The notes under the pieces were generated by a model, which ran no database searches, was not told the origin of the DNA, and worked only from the letters and a program-made list of their open reading frames with translations. From Shewanella nanhaiensis (GTDB lineage: Bacteria; Pseudomonadota; Gammaproteobacteria; Enterobacterales; Shewanellaceae): a stretch of 64,000 bases of DNA. The position numbers and the translations under genes were made by a program. Positions 46,422 to 58,740 of this stretch are shown here, piece by piece; position 1 is the stretch's first letter, and every line of letters starts with the position of its first letter. The stretch covers positions 496,001 through 560,000 of the forward strand of contig NZ_JAHZST010000001.1 of the NCBI RefSeq assembly GCF_019457885.1, read 5' to 3'.

Positions 46422-47816
46422 TTAGATGGCTACCGAGAAACGTAAACCAGTTTCATGTTCTGCAGATTGAAAAGAGTGCTCAACCCAATAACCGACAGCG
46501 CAGACAAGCTTCTCATTATAAAAAATAAGTGGAACTCGCTCCCTCTCCCAGGGCGGTACCCCATACTCCTGCCAAAGTTTTTTAAGCTCTCTCCCCTTTT
46601 GTCTATTATGTGGATGGCAACGCATACTACCAACAGCAGAGAAACGAACCGATACCTTTTCCTCAATAGATGGCTGACGAACTCTCTCCTCCCCATCAGC
46701 TTCAATCACTTCTACTCTGATATTGGGTGAGAGCGGAATATTAATCTCTTGAATTAAGTGAATATCACGCTCTAGTCTTAGCTCAACTGTTGAGAGTGTT
46801 CTTGGCTTATAAGACTCCTGCCTAAATGAGCTTAGGTAAGCTTTCTCTCTAAACCTGCGCACCAACATATCGGCGATTCTCACTTCAAGGTTAGCATCAG
46901 GCTTAGCAGTCAATAACTGAGACAATAACTGTTCAAGCTGTACTTGAGAGACAGGAGCAAAGCCAGAGCTCTCAATATACCCCCTAAGCAACAATGCCTG
47001 CCAATTGGGAGTTTGATGACCTAATAACTCCAGATTTAATGCCGTTCCTTCGCCGTGTGGAACCTGCTCAATGAAGTTAGGTAAGCGAGCACTTACCTCA
47101 TCATCAATAACTGCTTGTTGTTGAGCGCAAAGGGCTGCACTACGGCTTGCCGTCGTTGCAATCGCGCTCCATCTAGATTTAAGTTTAGGGATGATCTGCA
47201 GACGTAAAAAGTTCCTGTCATACTTATCATCAGTATTACTCTCATCTTCGATATGAGGCAGAGATAGACTCGAAGCCTTAGCTTCTATCTGTTCACGGCT
47301 GACACTCAGTAAGGGGCGGAGCAGTTGCTTATCTCCATCGAACACCTGCAATGTGCCCATTGCTGACAAGCCTTTAGGCCCAAGCCCACGCTTTAATGCT
47401 AGCAGGACTGTCTCTAATTGGTCATCTAAGTGATGCGCAGTTAACAATACATCTCCAGTATCCATAAACGATGTAATCGCCTTATAACGCGCGCGACGAG
47501 CTTCTGCTTCAATGCTAAGTCTAGGACCTGTTTCTACCTGTACCTGAACAACCTCGATCGGTAGTTGATAATCTGAAGCTTGCTTCTGACAATGTGTTAC
47601 CCAAGCATCGGCATTACTACTAAGCCCATGGTGAACATGCACTAACAGATAACGAAACTCTGGGTGCGATTTAGCATATGAGGACAGACCTTGGGCCAAT
47701 ACTTCTGAGTCAACACCTCCGCTGTAAGCCAGCACTAACTTAGCACCAATATGACTCTTCGCAGACTTGATACTCTCTTCAATCAAGGCCGATGTGTTAA
47801 AACTAGGTTCAGTCAT
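46422..47816 (-). CDS. tilS: tRNA(Ile)-lysidine synthase
   Basis: A 464-residue N-type ATP pyrophosphatase that converts C34 of the CAU-anticodon isoleucine tRNA to lysidine. The PP-loop SGGVDS is at residues 32-37, then HVHHGLSSNADAW and TAHHLDDQLETVLLALKRG. C-terminal substrate-binding domains include the segment around RCHPHNRQKGRELKKLWQEYGVPPWERERVPLIF, typical of TilS. It starts 2 bases after dnaE and is likely cotranscribed with it. In E. coli and many relatives accA lies between dnaE and tilS; here it does not. Confidence 0.96.
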   Translation of the reverse strand: MTEPSFNTSALIEESIKSAKSHIGAKLVLAYSGGVDSEVLAQGLSSYAKSHPEFRYLLVHVHHGLSSNADAWVTHCQKQASDYQLPIEVVQVQVETGPRLSIEAEARRARYKAITSFMDTGDVLLTAHHLDDQLETVLLALKRGLGPKGLSAMGTLQVFDGDKQLLRPLLSVSREQIEAKASSLSLPHIEDESNTDDKYDRNFLRLQIIPKLKSRWSAIATTASRSAALCAQQQAVIDDEVSARLPNFIEQVPHGEGTALNLELLGHQTPNWQALLLRGYIESSGFAPVSQVQLEQLLSQLLTAKPDANLEVRIADMLVRRFREKAYLSSFRQESYKPRTLSTVELRLERDIHLIQEINIPLSPNIRVEVIEADGEERVRQPSIEEKVSVRFSAVGSMRCHPHNRQKGRELKKLWQEYGVPPWERERVPLIFYNEKLVCAVGYWVEHSFQSAEHETGLRFSVAI

Positions 47817-47818
47817 GA

Positions 47819-50800
47819 TTAAAACAGGATCCTGACTTTACCCGCACCGGTTAATGTTTCCAGCGCTAACATCAGCTCATCCGTTGGATTAACTCGCCAG
47901 CTATCCCCTAGCTTAAACTGGGCTTTAGCCTGAGGTTGGCTATAGTTCACCATGATAGGTACCGCACCATTTTTCCAAGGTTCAATCGCCCCCTGAAACT
48001 GATCAAGCCAATCGGTAGATATGGCCTGACTCTCGATATCAACCTCAACGGCGCTGGCAAAGTGACTCCGCGCTTCACCCATATCGATAATATTTCTGGC
48101 GGTCATGCGGTTACCACCAGCAAAATCGTCGAAACTGACCTCGCCTTCGATAATGAGGATCCTATCTTTCTCCAAAAGATGGTTAAACTTTTCAAACGCT
48201 TCGGTAAATAACATCACCTCAAGGCGCGCACTCTTATCATCTAAGGTCACAAGTCCCATCTTTGAGCCGCGCTTAGTCATCATAACGCGGGTAGCAACAA
48301 CGAGACCTGCCGCCTTCATGGTTTTACCACGCTCTGTCGGATGTATATCTTTAAGACGGCATGAGGTGTAGTGCTTTAACTCTTTGAGATACTGATTGAT
48401 CGGGTGACCAGTCAGATATAAGCCTAACGTCTCTCTCTCCCCCTCAAGCCAAACTTTATCAGGCCAAGGCGTGCACTCTACGAACTGCTGTTTTACATCC
48501 TCTGGATCTGAATTTAACAAGCCAAACATATCATGTTGACCTATCGCTTCCGCTTTGGCATTTTGATCCGCTGCACGTATGGCCTCAGGCAAAGTGGCCA
48601 TCATCGCCGCACGATGAGGACCTAAGGTATCTAATGCGCCAGCACAGATGAGCTTCTCCATAATGCGCTTATTGAGTTTTTTCAGATCGACACGAGCACA
48701 AAAGTCGAACAGATCTTTGAAGGGGCCATCTTTTCGGGCAGCAAGAATAGAATCAACCGGCCCCTCACCCACACCTTTAATCGCACCGATACCGTAAACA
48801 ATATTGCCTTCGTCATCGACGTTAAACTTAAGTAAGCCCTTATTCACATCTGGCGGAAGAAGTGGCATCTCCATCCTCTCACACTCATCGACTAAGATAA
48901 CTATTTTGTCAGTGTTATCCATATCTGCCGACATCACCGCAGCCATAAACTCAGCAGGATAATGGGTCTTTAACCACAGCGTTTGATAGGACACCAATGC
49001 GTATGCAGCCGAATGTGATTTGTTAAAACCGTAACCTGCAAACTTCTCTACCAGATCGAAAATTTTCATCGACAATGGGCCATCGACACCATTATTGATA
49101 GAGCCCTCTTCGAAGGTGCCACGCTGTTTCGCCATCTCTTCCGGCTTTTTCTTACCCATAGCACGACGGAGCATATCCGCGCCGCCCAAGGTATAACCAG
49201 CAAGAACCTGCGCAATCTGCATCACCTGCTCTTGATAGAGAATAATGCCATAGGTTGGCTCGAGCACCCACTGAAGAGACTCGTGTTGATACTCAGAATC
49301 TGGGTATGAGACCGCCTCTCGGCCATGCTTACGCTCGATAAAGTTATCTACCATCCCCGATTGCAGTGGGCCTGGTCTAAACAGCGCTACCAGTGCGATC
49401 ATATCTTCAAAGCAATCTGGCTGTAGACGTTTAATCAGATCTTTCATCCCTCGGGATTCCAGCTGAAATACTGCCGTGGTTTCGTATCGTTGTAACAGTC
49501 TAAAGCTCGCTGGGTCATCAAGGGGAATCGACTCAATACGAACTCGCTCCTCCCCAAGCTTATCTTTCTTGGCATTGACCATCTGCAATGCCCAATCGAC
49601 AATCGTCAGGGTTCGCAGACCTAGGAAGTCAAACTTAACCAAACCAGCGGTCTCGACATCGTTCTTATCAAACTGAGTAACCGGGTTTTGCCCCTCTGCA
49701 TCACAGTAAATTGGCGCAAAGTCAGTAATTGTTGTCGGCGAGATAACCACACCACCCGCGTGCTTACCTGCGTTACGTGTCACACCTTCAAGGATGCGGC
49801 ACATATCGATAAGGTCTTTCACCTCTTCATCGGCGTCATAAGACTCCTGCAGTGCAGGCTCAACCTCAAACGCCTTGGCTAAGGTCATGCCTGGTTCTGC
49901 TGGCACCATTTTAGAGATCCGATCGACAAAACCATAGGGGTGACCGAGCACACGTCCTACATCTCGAATAACCGCTTTCGCTGCCATGGTACCGAAGGTG
50001 ATAATTTGCGACACCGCGTCGCGACCATACAGCTCAGCAACGTGATCGATCACCTCATCTCGTCTATCCATGCAGAAATCGATATCGAAATCCGGCATAG
50101 AGACACGCTCAGGGTTAAGGAATCGTTCGAAAAGAAGCTCATACTCCAATGGATCAAGATCGGTAATTTTAAGGGCATAAGCCACTAACGAGCCCGCACC
50201 AGAGCCTCGACCTGGGCCGATAGGGATATCATTATCCTTACCCCACTGAATAAACTCCATTACAATCAAAAAGTAACCAGGAAATCCCATCTGGTTAATC
50301 ACTTTTAGTTCAACATCAAGACGCTCATCATATTTAGGGCGTTTTTCAGCTCTGACTTCGGGATCAGGAAAAAGAAACTCAAGACGCTCTTCAAGTCCCT
50401 TCTCAGAAACCTCAACTAAGAAGTCCTCAATGGTAAGCTCACCAGTTGGGAAGTTAGGCAGGAAGTACTCGCCTAATCTTACTGTTACGTTACAACGTTT
50501 AGCTATCTCAACGGTATTTTCGATCGCCTCTGGAATGTCTTCAAACAGCTCACACATCTGCTCGCTGCTTTTAAAATACTGCTCCGCACTGTATTTTTTA
50601 GGGCGGCGGGGATCGGCTAACGTAAAGCCATCAGAGATGGCTACGCGGATCTCATGGGCTTCAAACAGTTCTGGGGTATTGAATACAACTTGGTTAGTGG
50701 CAACGACTGGCAGACCTTTGACCTCTGCAAGTTCGACTGCCATATGCAGATAACGCTCCTCATCTGGACGTCCTGTACGCAGTAACTCAAGATAATATCT

Positions 50801-51292
50801 ATCGGGGAAGTGGGTCTGATAAAACTCGACCAATGATTCAACCTGAGGCAGGTTTCCTTTTAATAGAGCCTGACCTATATCTCCTTGGCGGCCACCAGAC
50901 AGGAGAATTATCCCCTCAGAATACTTTGCTAGCCACTCATGATCGATAACGGCTCTGTCATCAATATGCCCCCTAAGGTAAGCGTCACTGATCAACAAGG
51001 TTAAATTCTTATAACCCTCATTATTCATCGCTAACACAGTGACGGCACAAAGGTTCTTATCAAAACCGGGAACCTTTACCCAGAAGTCTGAACCAATAAG
51101 CGGTTTAATCCCTGCCCCATGACACGCTTCATAGAACTTTACCAGACCACACAAGTTTGTTTGATCTGTCAGCGCAACGGCTGGCATACCAAGTTCTGAT
51201 ACTTTAGCGATAATTGGCTTAACTTTCGCCAATCCATCTGACATCGAGAAATCGCTGTGGACACGTAAATGGACAAAACTGGGATCAGACAT
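47819..51292 (-). CDS. dnaE: DNA polymerase III, alpha subunit
   Basis: 1157 residues, nearly the length of E. coli DnaE (1160). The N-terminal PHP domain begins [13 protein letters not shown]. The polymerase core has PDFDIDF with Asp401 and Asp403, the same numbering as the E. coli catalytic pair, and the third acidic residue in [12 protein letters not shown]. Further landmarks are [14 protein letters not shown] and KHAGGVVIS. The C-terminal OB domain includes [18 protein letters not shown]. It is the replicative polymerase subunit. It is separated from rnhB by 108 bases, which may carry its own promoter. Confidence 0.98.
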   Translation of the reverse strand: MSDPSFVHLRVHSDFSMSDGLAKVKPIIAKVSELGMPAVALTDQTNLCGLVKFYEACHGAGIKPLIGSDFWVKVPGFDKNLCAVTVLAMNNEGYKNLTLLISDAYLRGHIDDRAVIDHEWLAKYSEGIILLSGGRQGDIGQALLKGNLPQVESLVEFYQTHFPDRYYLELLRTGRPDEERYLHMAVELAEVKGLPVVATNQVVFNTPELFEAHEIRVAISDGFTLADPRRPKKYSAEQYFKSSEQMCELFEDIPEAIENTVEIAKRCNVTVRLGEYFLPNFPTGELTIEDFLVEVSEKGLEERLEFLFPDPEVRAEKRPKYDERLDVELKVINQMGFPGYFLIVMEFIQWGKDNDIPIGPGRGSGAGSLVAYALKITDLDPLEYELLFERFLNPERVSMPDFDIDFCMDRRDEVIDHVAELYGRDAVSQIITFGTMAAKAVIRDVGRVLGHPYGFVDRISKMVPAEPGMTLAKAFEVEPALQESYDADEEVKDLIDMCRILEGVTRNAGKHAGGVVISPTTITDFAPIYCDAEGQNPVTQFDKNDVETAGLVKFDFLGLRTLTIVDWALQMVNAKKDKLGEERVRIESIPLDDPASFRLLQRYETTAVFQLESRGMKDLIKRLQPDCFEDMIALVALFRPGPLQSGMVDNFIERKHGREAVSYPDSEYQHESLQWVLEPTYGIILYQEQVMQIAQVLAGYTLGGADMLRRAMGKKKPEEMAKQRGTFEEGSINNGVDGPLSMKIFDLVEKFAGYGFNKSHSAAYALVSYQTLWLKTHYPAEFMAAVMSADMDNTDKIVILVDECERMEMPLLPPDVNKGLLKFNVDDEGNIVYGIGAIKGVGEGPVDSILAARKDGPFKDLFDFCARVDLKKLNKRIMEKLICAGALDTLGPHRAAMMATLPEAIRAADQNAKAEAIGQHDMFGLLNSDPEDVKQQFVECTPWPDKVWLEGERETLGLYLTGHPINQYLKELKHYTSCRLKDIHPTERGKTMKAAGLVVATRVMMTKRGSKMGLVTLDDKSARLEVMLFTEAFEKFNHLLEKDRILIIEGEVSFDDFAGGNRMTARNIIDMGEARSHFASAVEVDIESQAISTDWLDQFQGAIEPWKNGAVPIMVNYSQPQAKAQFKLGDSWRVNPTDELMLALETLTGAGKVRILF

Positions 51293-51400
51293 ATTTTTTA
51301 AATACTTAATATTATAAAGATGGAAGTGACAGCTTATGAAAGATTAACAGAGTCAAACAGACCAAGCCAGAGTGATAGGCTGAAGAGATAGCATGCAAAT

Positions 51401-52042
51401 TTAGCTCTTAGCTAATCGCTCTTTTACTGGCCGAAAACTCTTTCTATGCTCAGGCAATACCCCGTGTAACTCAAGCGCCTCAAAATGCGCCTTGGTCGGA
51501 TAGCCTTTATGCTTTGCAAAACCATATTGTGGATACTCCATATCCAGTAGTTCCATCTCTCTGTCACGTATGACCTTAGCAACAATCGACGCGGCACTAA
51601 TCGCTGAGATTAAACCATCACCTTTTACCACCGCATGAGCTTCAATCCTCTCTTCTGTCTCCTCACCATGATAGAAAGCAGGCGTACGGTTACCATCAAC
51701 CAACACAGACAGAGGTTTAATCTCTAGTCCTGCCACTGCCCGCTGCATCGCTAGCATAGTTGCATGTAAAATGTTGAGCTCATCTATCTCATCAGGCGTG
51801 GCATGACCCACATTGATGCAAAGTGCTTTTTCATGTATTTCAGCAAATAGCAATTCACGTTTTTTTTCAGTTAACTTCTTAGAATCATTCAATCCAGTAA
51901 TCGGATTATTAGGATCTAAAATGACAGCGGCAGTGACAACATTTCCCACAAGAGGTCCACGGCCAACTTCATCAACGCCAGCGTGGAGAACACTAGATAA
52001 GCTCTCTACCTGCTCAGGGGTAATACCTTTAAATACAGCCAT
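51401..52042 (-). CDS. rnhB: ribonuclease HII
   Basis: A 213-residue type 2 RNase H that removes ribonucleotides from RNA-DNA hybrids. Active-site residues in [15 protein letters not shown] (Asp24, Glu25) and the later DG of VLVDGNR are present, along with [35 protein letters not shown] and HRKSFRPV, all typical. The gene starts 2 bases after the lpxB stop, the same order as in E. coli (lpxB-rnhB-dnaE). Confidence 0.97.
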   Translation of the reverse strand: MAVFKGITPEQVESLSSVLHAGVDEVGRGPLVGNVVTAAVILDPNNPITGLNDSKKLTEKKRELLFAEIHEKALCINVGHATPDEIDELNILHATMLAMQRAVAGLEIKPLSVLVDGNRTPAFYHGEETEERIEAHAVVKGDGLISAISAASIVAKVIRDREMELLDMEYPQYGFAKHKGYPTKAHFEALELHGVLPEHRKSFRPVKERLAKS

Positions 52043-52044
52043 TA

Positions 52045-53220
<1,176 letters not shown>

Positions 53221-53318
53221 TTAAAAAAGAAGGTTAATACTAATCGACATCAGCACAGACTAAAATTAATTGTCGCGAACAGACTTATTATACCAATCAT
53301 AAATAGCTATAAAACAGA

Positions 53319-53340
53319 GAGCCCGTCTATTAACGGGCTC
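53319..53340 (-). terminator. probable terminator after lpxA
   Basis: GAGCCCGT / ACGGGCTC with loop CTATTA. On the minus strand it is followed by TCTGTTTTATAG. It lies 26 bases after the lpxA stop and splits the lpx block into two transcripts or reduces read-through. Confidence 0.55.
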
Positions 53341-53366
53341 ATCGATAGTGCTATTTGTTGCTAGTG

Positions 53367-54134
53367 TTAGCGAATAATGCCACGACTAGAGCTAGTTACA
53401 AAGTCGATTAACAGCTTAACTTGCTCATCATCAGACTCTTCAGCCAAAGCGGCTACCGCCTCTTCAACTGTGTGCCCCTTACGATAAAGGGTCTTGTACG
53501 CTCTTCTAACCGCCATCTGACTCTCTTTAGAGAAGCCGCGACGCTTCATTCCTTCACTGTTCAAGCCACGAGGAATGCCTGGCTGACCAGATGCCATCAC
53601 AAATGGAGGGACATCTTGCAAGATAAGCGAATAGCCGGCTGTAAAGGCATGTGCACCGATATGAACAAACTGGTGTACACCAGTTAGACCACCTAAAATA
53701 GCCCAGTCGCCTACATGTACATGGCCAGCAATAGAGGCGTTATTAGACATGATCACATTGTTGCCAACAACACAGTCATGGGCGATATGAACATAGGCCA
53801 TAAACAGGTTGTTTGAGCCTATGCGAGTCTCACCTTTATCTTGGGTAGTACCACGGTGGATCGTCACAGATTCACGAATGATATTATTATCACCCATAAT
53901 TAGACGTGTCGGCTCACCAGCGTACTTTTTGTCTTGGCAATCTTCACCCACAGAGGCAAATTGAAATATTTTATTGCCCTTACCAATAACCGTTGGCCCC
54001 TTCACGACTACGTGAGAGCTTAACCAACAATCATCACCGATTTCAACATCTGCACCGATATAGGTCCAAGGGCCGATAGTGACATTGTTACCAATTTTGG
54101 CATCAGGGTGAATATACGCTAATTTATCTATCAC
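53367..54134 (-). CDS. lpxA: UDP-N-acetylglucosamine O-acyltransferase
   Basis: 255 residues of left-handed beta helix with hexapeptide repeats, the first enzyme of lipid A synthesis. The catalytic region AYVHIAHDC contains His116 and His119, matching E. coli His122 and His125. [22 protein letters not shown] and [13 protein letters not shown] near the C-terminus are diagnostic. The start is GTG within a GTGA overlap with the fabZ stop, so translation is coupled. Confidence 0.97.
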   Translation of the reverse strand: MIDKLAYIHPDAKIGNNVTIGPWTYIGADVEIGDDCWLSSHVVVKGPTVIGKGNKIFQFASVGEDCQDKKYAGEPTRLIMGDNNIIRESVTIHRGTTQDKGETRIGSNNLFMAYVHIAHDCVVGNNVIMSNNASIAGHVHVGDWAILGGLTGVHQFVHIGAHAFTAGYSLILQDVPPFVMASGQPGIPRGLNSEGMKRRGFSKESQMAVRRAYKTLYRKGHTVEEAVAALAEESDDEQVKLLIDFVTSSSRGIIR

Positions 54135-54589
54135 TTGCTGATCTCTCTACGAGCACACATGATCTCTGCCGAGCAAACTAGCTCACCATCAACCTTAACC
54201 TCACCAGTGAACACCCCTATCCCTCGGCGCTCTTTGACCATCTTAACTTCAAAATGAAGCTGATCGCCAGGCTCAACAACACGCTTAAAACGAGCCTTGT
54301 CGATACCAGCAAAATAATAGAGAGAGTTGTCAGACACCTCTTTCATGGTCTTATAAGCTAAAAGACCCGTCGCTTGTGCCATCGCTTCTAAGATAAGTAC
54401 ACCAGGCATCACAGGTTGAACCGGGAAATGTCCCTGGAAAAAAGGTTCATTGATAGTGACATTTTTGATCGCATGTAGCGTCTCACCAGGTGTGTAATCC
54501 AACACTCGATCAATCAATAGAAACGGGTATCTATGGGGCAAAAAGCTCATGATCTCTTTGATATCCATAGTATTTAATTGTTCTGACAC
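54131..54589 (-). CDS. fabZ: 3-hydroxyacyl-[acyl-carrier-protein] dehydratase FabZ
   Basis: A 152-residue hot-dog-fold dehydratase of fatty acid elongation. The catalytic pair is at the standard positions, His54 in [13 protein letters not shown] and Glu68 in LEAMAQATG. The start is GTG at 54589 with AGGA 7 bases upstream; the next in-frame ATG, codon 8, would also keep the domain intact. It lies between lpxD and lpxA as usual, competing with LpxA for the 3-hydroxymyristoyl-ACP pool. Confidence 0.97.
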   Translation of the reverse strand: MSEQLNTMDIKEIMSFLPHRYPFLLIDRVLDYTPGETLHAIKNVTINEPFFQGHFPVQPVMPGVLILEAMAQATGLLAYKTMKEVSDNSLYYFAGIDKARFKRVVEPGDQLHFEVKMVKERRGIGVFTGEVKVDGELVCSAEIMCARREISK

Positions 54590-54618
54590 TAAATATTCCT
54601 CAAACTGCGTATAAGCAG

Positions 54619-55644
54619 TTAATCCTCTGTTTGAACACTTTTCTCAAGTTTCTTAACTCGTTGAAATAGTTCATCTAACTGTTTAAATCTAACTGTATTT
54701 TTACGCCATAATTTATTTGGCATAGCGACACTTGTTGAGGTGTAAACACCAGGCTCACGGATCACGCTAGTGACATTAGTACCACCGGAAACATGGGTAC
54801 CATCGGCGAGCGTTAGATGGCCAGCAACCGCACTATTTCCGCCTATAATACAGTATTTTCCAATCTTAGTGCTGCCTGCAATAGTAGAATTACCCGCTAT
54901 CGCAACATTTTCACCAATAATATCGTTGTGAGCTATCTGTACTTGGTTATCAAGGATAACACCATCGTGGATCTCTGTGTGCTCAATCGCGCCGCGATCG
55001 ACAGTAGTACTGGCGCCTATCTCAACTCGGTTACCGATACGAACACCACCAGTTTGTGGAATTTTGATCCACTGACCACGTTCATTCGCATAACCAAAGC
55101 CATCAGAGCCAAGCACTGCACCTGAATGAATAATACAATCTTGTCCAAGGTGAACATTGTGGTAGATAGTCACATTAGCCCAAAGGCGGGTGCCAGCTCC
55201 TAAAATAGACGCTTGACCGATAACACAACCAGGGCCTACCTGAACGTTTTCACCTAAGATAACATTCTCGCCAATCACCGCATTAGCGCCAATAGCCACA
55301 CCCTCACCTAAGCTTGCACTCGGGTGAATGACTGCAGATGCGTCGATACCAACTGCTGACTTAGGGGTAGTGTCTAATAGTTGAGCGACTCTGGCAAAGC
55401 CCACATAGGGATCATTCAGAACCAGAGCATTGCCACTAAAGCCATCAAGTGCTTTTGGTGAGATCAACACCGCGCTCGCTTGAGTCGTTTCAAGCTGAGC
55501 GCGATATTTAGGGTTCGCTAAAAAAGAGAGCTGCCCTTGGGCAGCATTTTCCAGTGTCGCGACACTGGAAATAACCAGTGTCTCATCACCTTGAATCTCA
55601 GCGTCGAGAGCTTCTGCAAGCTCTCTTAACGTGTAGCTATTCAT
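54619..55644 (-). CDS. lpxD: UDP-3-O-(3-hydroxymyristoyl)glucosamine N-acyltransferase
   Basis: 341 residues. An N-terminal uridine-binding domain (about 1-100, with [23 protein letters not shown]) is followed by a left-handed beta helix ([22 protein letters not shown] onward) and a C-terminal helix ending in [22 protein letters not shown] carries the catalytic histidine of the family. ATG 55644 is preferred over the TTG just before it. Confidence 0.97.
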   Translation of the reverse strand: MNSYTLRELAEALDAEIQGDETLVISSVATLENAAQGQLSFLANPKYRAQLETTQASAVLISPKALDGFSGNALVLNDPYVGFARVAQLLDTTPKSAVGIDASAVIHPSASLGEGVAIGANAVIGENVILGENVQVGPGCVIGQASILGAGTRLWANVTIYHNVHLGQDCIIHSGAVLGSDGFGYANERGQWIKIPQTGGVRIGNRVEIGASTTVDRGAIEHTEIHDGVILDNQVQIAHNDIIGENVAIAGNSTIAGSTKIGKYCIIGGNSAVAGHLTLADGTHVSGGTNVTSVIREPGVYTSTSVAMPNKLWRKNTVRFKQLDELFQRVKKLEKSVQTED

Positions 55645-55663
55645 CAATAATTAGCCTTTGTTG

Positions 55664-56164
55664 TTAACCTTTGCTTAGAGCATCAACAACTTTATTGCTA
55701 ATGTCAGCAGTTGGCTTAACATAGATCACAGCGCCACGTTGTAGCACCATGTCATAACTCTCTTTCTCAGCAATTTTGTTAATAGCTTGCTGAACCTTAA
55801 CTAATAGCTTGTTCTGCTCTTCACCTTGGCGACGACGCATATCTTCATCCAGCGCCTTACCTTTAAGTTGAAGCTCAGACTTCATTGACTCCATTTTACG
55901 AACCATCTCAGTTTTCTGAGTCTCGCTCATCAAGGCACCGTCACGTTGTTGCTTCTCTAGCATACCGCGCAGATCTTCCTGCATCTTTTGTACGCTAGCA
56001 ACACGATCGCCAAACTCAGTTTTCAGAGTTTTACTTACCTGCTCGCGCTGGGGTAACTGTTCGAAAACGGCTTGCATATCAACAACTGCAATCTTCTCTG
56101 CCTGTGCAGCTAAAGGGGCTGCTAGTAGAACCAAAACCGTCATCGCGCGATTAAACATTTTCAT
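55664..56164 (-). CDS. skp: periplasmic chaperone Skp (OmpH family)
   Basis: 166 residues from ATG 56164, where AAGGAG lies 8 bases upstream. A signal peptide (cleavage after AAQA near residue 22) precedes a short beta-strand body (EKIAVVDMQAVFEQLP) and a long coiled-coil arm (about 45-120), then YDMVLQRGAVIYVKPTADIS. Skp holds unfolded outer-membrane proteins for delivery to BamA, encoded immediately upstream in the transcript. Confidence 0.95.
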   Translation of the reverse strand: MKMFNRAMTVLVLLAAPLAAQAEKIAVVDMQAVFEQLPQREQVSKTLKTEFGDRVASVQKMQEDLRGMLEKQQRDGALMSETQKTEMVRKMESMKSELQLKGKALDEDMRRRQGEEQNKLLVKVQQAINKIAEKESYDMVLQRGAVIYVKPTADISNKVVDALSKG

Positions 56165-56225
56165 CAAAAATACTCCTTGTATTCAGCAAAACTTGCCGAG
56201 ATATCTTTATTTAATTAGTTAGAAT

Positions 56226-58709
56226 TTAGAAAGTTTTACCAATATTAAATGAGAAGATCTCAGTTTGATCATCCTCATACTCTTTAAGTGGCCATGCAAG
56301 GCTAAACACCATAGGTCCCATCGGTGACAACCATTGTACACTCATACCCCATGAGGCACGGATCCGAGCCGGATCAGAGTAATCCTCTAGCTTATCAAAT
56401 TCATGAGCCGGAAGGTATCTATATGAATCATAATCAAACTCAGTATCCCAAACGTTACCAGCATCAAGGAAGAAACTAGTACGAACTGAGTTGGTATATG
56501 CTTCATCTAAGAAAGGCGTTGGTACTATCATCTCGATACTGGCAGTAGCTATCGCATTACCACCGATAGAGCGACCAGAGCTAACCTGAATTTGGTTAGG
56601 ATCCCCTGGTAAGTAACAACCATCACCCGATGGATCCGGTGAGCAAGGCTCTAAACCACGAGTCAAATAGAATGAACGTGGCCCCACTGAGTTAGACTTA
56701 AATCCACGCAGTGAGCTACTACCACCTGAGTAATAGTTTTCCCAGAATGGTAAGATCTGATCGTTATCTTCAAACTGACCATAACCGTTACCGTAACCCA
56801 AGCGTGCTTTAGTTAATAGCACAAAGCTGTGATTTCGAGTGATTGGGAAATAGAAACTAGTATCCAAATCAGCTTTAAAATATTGCAGATCTGAACCTGG
56901 AACAGTCATTTTAGTACTTAAACGCTGTGATGAACCATCCGACGGGAAAGTGCCTCGGTTTAGCGTACTACGGTACCAGCCCAAATTTGCTTCAAAGTTA
57001 TCAAAAGAGAGAGATGCATTAGGATCGTCACTATCACGATAGATGTTATAGAAACGCAGTGCCTGCTCATAAGCGGAAATTTCAGAAATTTCGTTATGAC
57101 GGTAGCCTAAACCACCATTGATACGGTTATATTCGTTTATCGGGAAACCTGAGTTAACCGCAATACCGTATGAGCTGTTTTTATAAGCTTCTAGGTTTGC
57201 TTCATCTGCATCAAACTCGTTCCAGTAAATACTTCCACCTAAACTCACCCCATCTTTAGTAAAGTAGGGATCGGTGAAAGAGAGATTAACGTTCTTAGAG
57301 TACTTGTTGGTATTTAAGTTAATACCTGCCTGATTACCTGTGCCTAAGAAGTTACTCTGCTGCACACCAAACTGCAGGCTCATGCCAGACTCTGTGCCGT
57401 AACCGATACCCGCATTAAAGGAACCTGAGGGCTGCTCTTTTACATTAAACGCCACATCAACCAGATCATCAGTACCTGGAACCTGTACGGTTTCAGTATC
57501 AACCGTTTCAAAATAACCAAGTCGATTCAAACGAGCTTTAGACTGCTCAACTTGAGCTGAATTTAACCAAGCACCTTCCATCTGACGAAGCTCGCGTCGC
57601 ATCACCTCATCTTTGGTTATCTGGTTACCCGAAAAGTTAATGCTACGAACATAAACCCGTTTACCTGGCTTGATGTTAACGTTCAGACTGACCTCTTTGG
57701 TCTCATCATTAATTTCAGGAAAAGTTTTCACTTCAGGATAAGCGTAACCAAAACGACCAAGATACTTGCCATACATCTCTTCGGCAAAGGTCACATCAGC
57801 GCCATTGTAGGTATCTCCAGCCTTAATCGGAAGGATCGCCTCCATCAATTTCTCACGCCCCATCAAGTCGCCAGTTAGGTTCACCTCTTTAACCTTATAC
57901 GGCTCACCTTCATTGACGTTAATCGTGATGTAAAGCCCTTTACGGTCAGGCGTCATGGTGACTTGTGTAGAGGTCACATCAAAGCGAATGTAGCCACGGT
58001 TGTGGTAGAAAGATTTGACAGTTTCAAGATCGGCTTGCAGTTTCTGCTTCTGGTAACGACGCTCACCAAACAGATCCCACCATGCCACAAAGTCTTTAAG
58101 CTCAAGCATGCCAGTCAGTTCTGCATCACTGAAGACCTCATTACCAACAAAGTTAATCTGCTTAATTTCAGCCGCTAAACCTTCGGTAAAGTTGAATTTC
58201 AACTCAACACGATTACGAGGTAAATTAATAACTTGAGCTTCTACCTTGGCACCATACTTACCAACACCATAGTAAAAATCTTGTAGGCTTTTCTCGATAC
58301 CAGACAGCATAGTGCGATCGAGCGCTTCACCGGTTTTCACTCCGGATCCATCTAAGCTCTCCTGCAGCTGCTCATCTTTAATATCTTTATTGCCTTCGAA
58401 AGTAACGGCGCTGATTGTCGGCCTCTCTTTGACCGTAACAACCAACACCCCGCCATCCCGGCTCACTTCAATATGTTCGAAGTTTGTGGAGGCGTACAAG
58501 CTTTTGATCGCTTGACGAAGTTTAAGTTCATCAACAGTATCACCAACCTTGACTGGAATTGTCAGTAAGGCTGCACCAAGAGCTACACGCTGTAGACCTT
58601 GCACTTGAATATCTGTGACTTCAAAAGGCTGGAATGTGTCTGCCCAACCGTTCCCTGATAAAGACGCACCGACTAATACCATCGAGGCAAAAAGTTTATT
58701 CAATCTCAT
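56226..58709 (-). CDS. bamA: outer-membrane protein assembly factor BamA
   Basis: 827 residues. A signal peptide ends at NGWA (23). Five POTRA domains span about 27-425 (FEVTDIQVQGLQRV opens the first), and a C-terminal 16-stranded Omp85 barrel ends with the aromatic signal FNIGKTF. The barrel has SGGSSSLRGFKSNSVGPR, the conserved VRGF-type loop (here LRGF). It is the essential core of the BAM complex. The gene sits between rseP and skp, the standard order. Confidence 0.98.
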   Translation of the reverse strand: MRLNKLFASMVLVGASLSGNGWADTFQPFEVTDIQVQGLQRVALGAALLTIPVKVGDTVDELKLRQAIKSLYASTNFEHIEVSRDGGVLVVTVKERPTISAVTFEGNKDIKDEQLQESLDGSGVKTGEALDRTMLSGIEKSLQDFYYGVGKYGAKVEAQVINLPRNRVELKFNFTEGLAAEIKQINFVGNEVFSDAELTGMLELKDFVAWWDLFGERRYQKQKLQADLETVKSFYHNRGYIRFDVTSTQVTMTPDRKGLYITINVNEGEPYKVKEVNLTGDLMGREKLMEAILPIKAGDTYNGADVTFAEEMYGKYLGRFGYAYPEVKTFPEINDETKEVSLNVNIKPGKRVYVRSINFSGNQITKDEVMRRELRQMEGAWLNSAQVEQSKARLNRLGYFETVDTETVQVPGTDDLVDVAFNVKEQPSGSFNAGIGYGTESGMSLQFGVQQSNFLGTGNQAGINLNTNKYSKNVNLSFTDPYFTKDGVSLGGSIYWNEFDADEANLEAYKNSSYGIAVNSGFPINEYNRINGGLGYRHNEISEISAYEQALRFYNIYRDSDDPNASLSFDNFEANLGWYRSTLNRGTFPSDGSSQRLSTKMTVPGSDLQYFKADLDTSFYFPITRNHSFVLLTKARLGYGNGYGQFEDNDQILPFWENYYSGGSSSLRGFKSNSVGPRSFYLTRGLEPCSPDPSGDGCYLPGDPNQIQVSSGRSIGGNAIATASIEMIVPTPFLDEAYTNSVRTSFFLDAGNVWDTEFDYDSYRYLPAHEFDKLEDYSDPARIRASWGMSVQWLSPMGPMVFSLAWPLKEYEDDQTEIFSFNIGKTF

Positions 58710-58740
58710 AGAGCACTTCTAATTATATGTGTGTCCTTGC

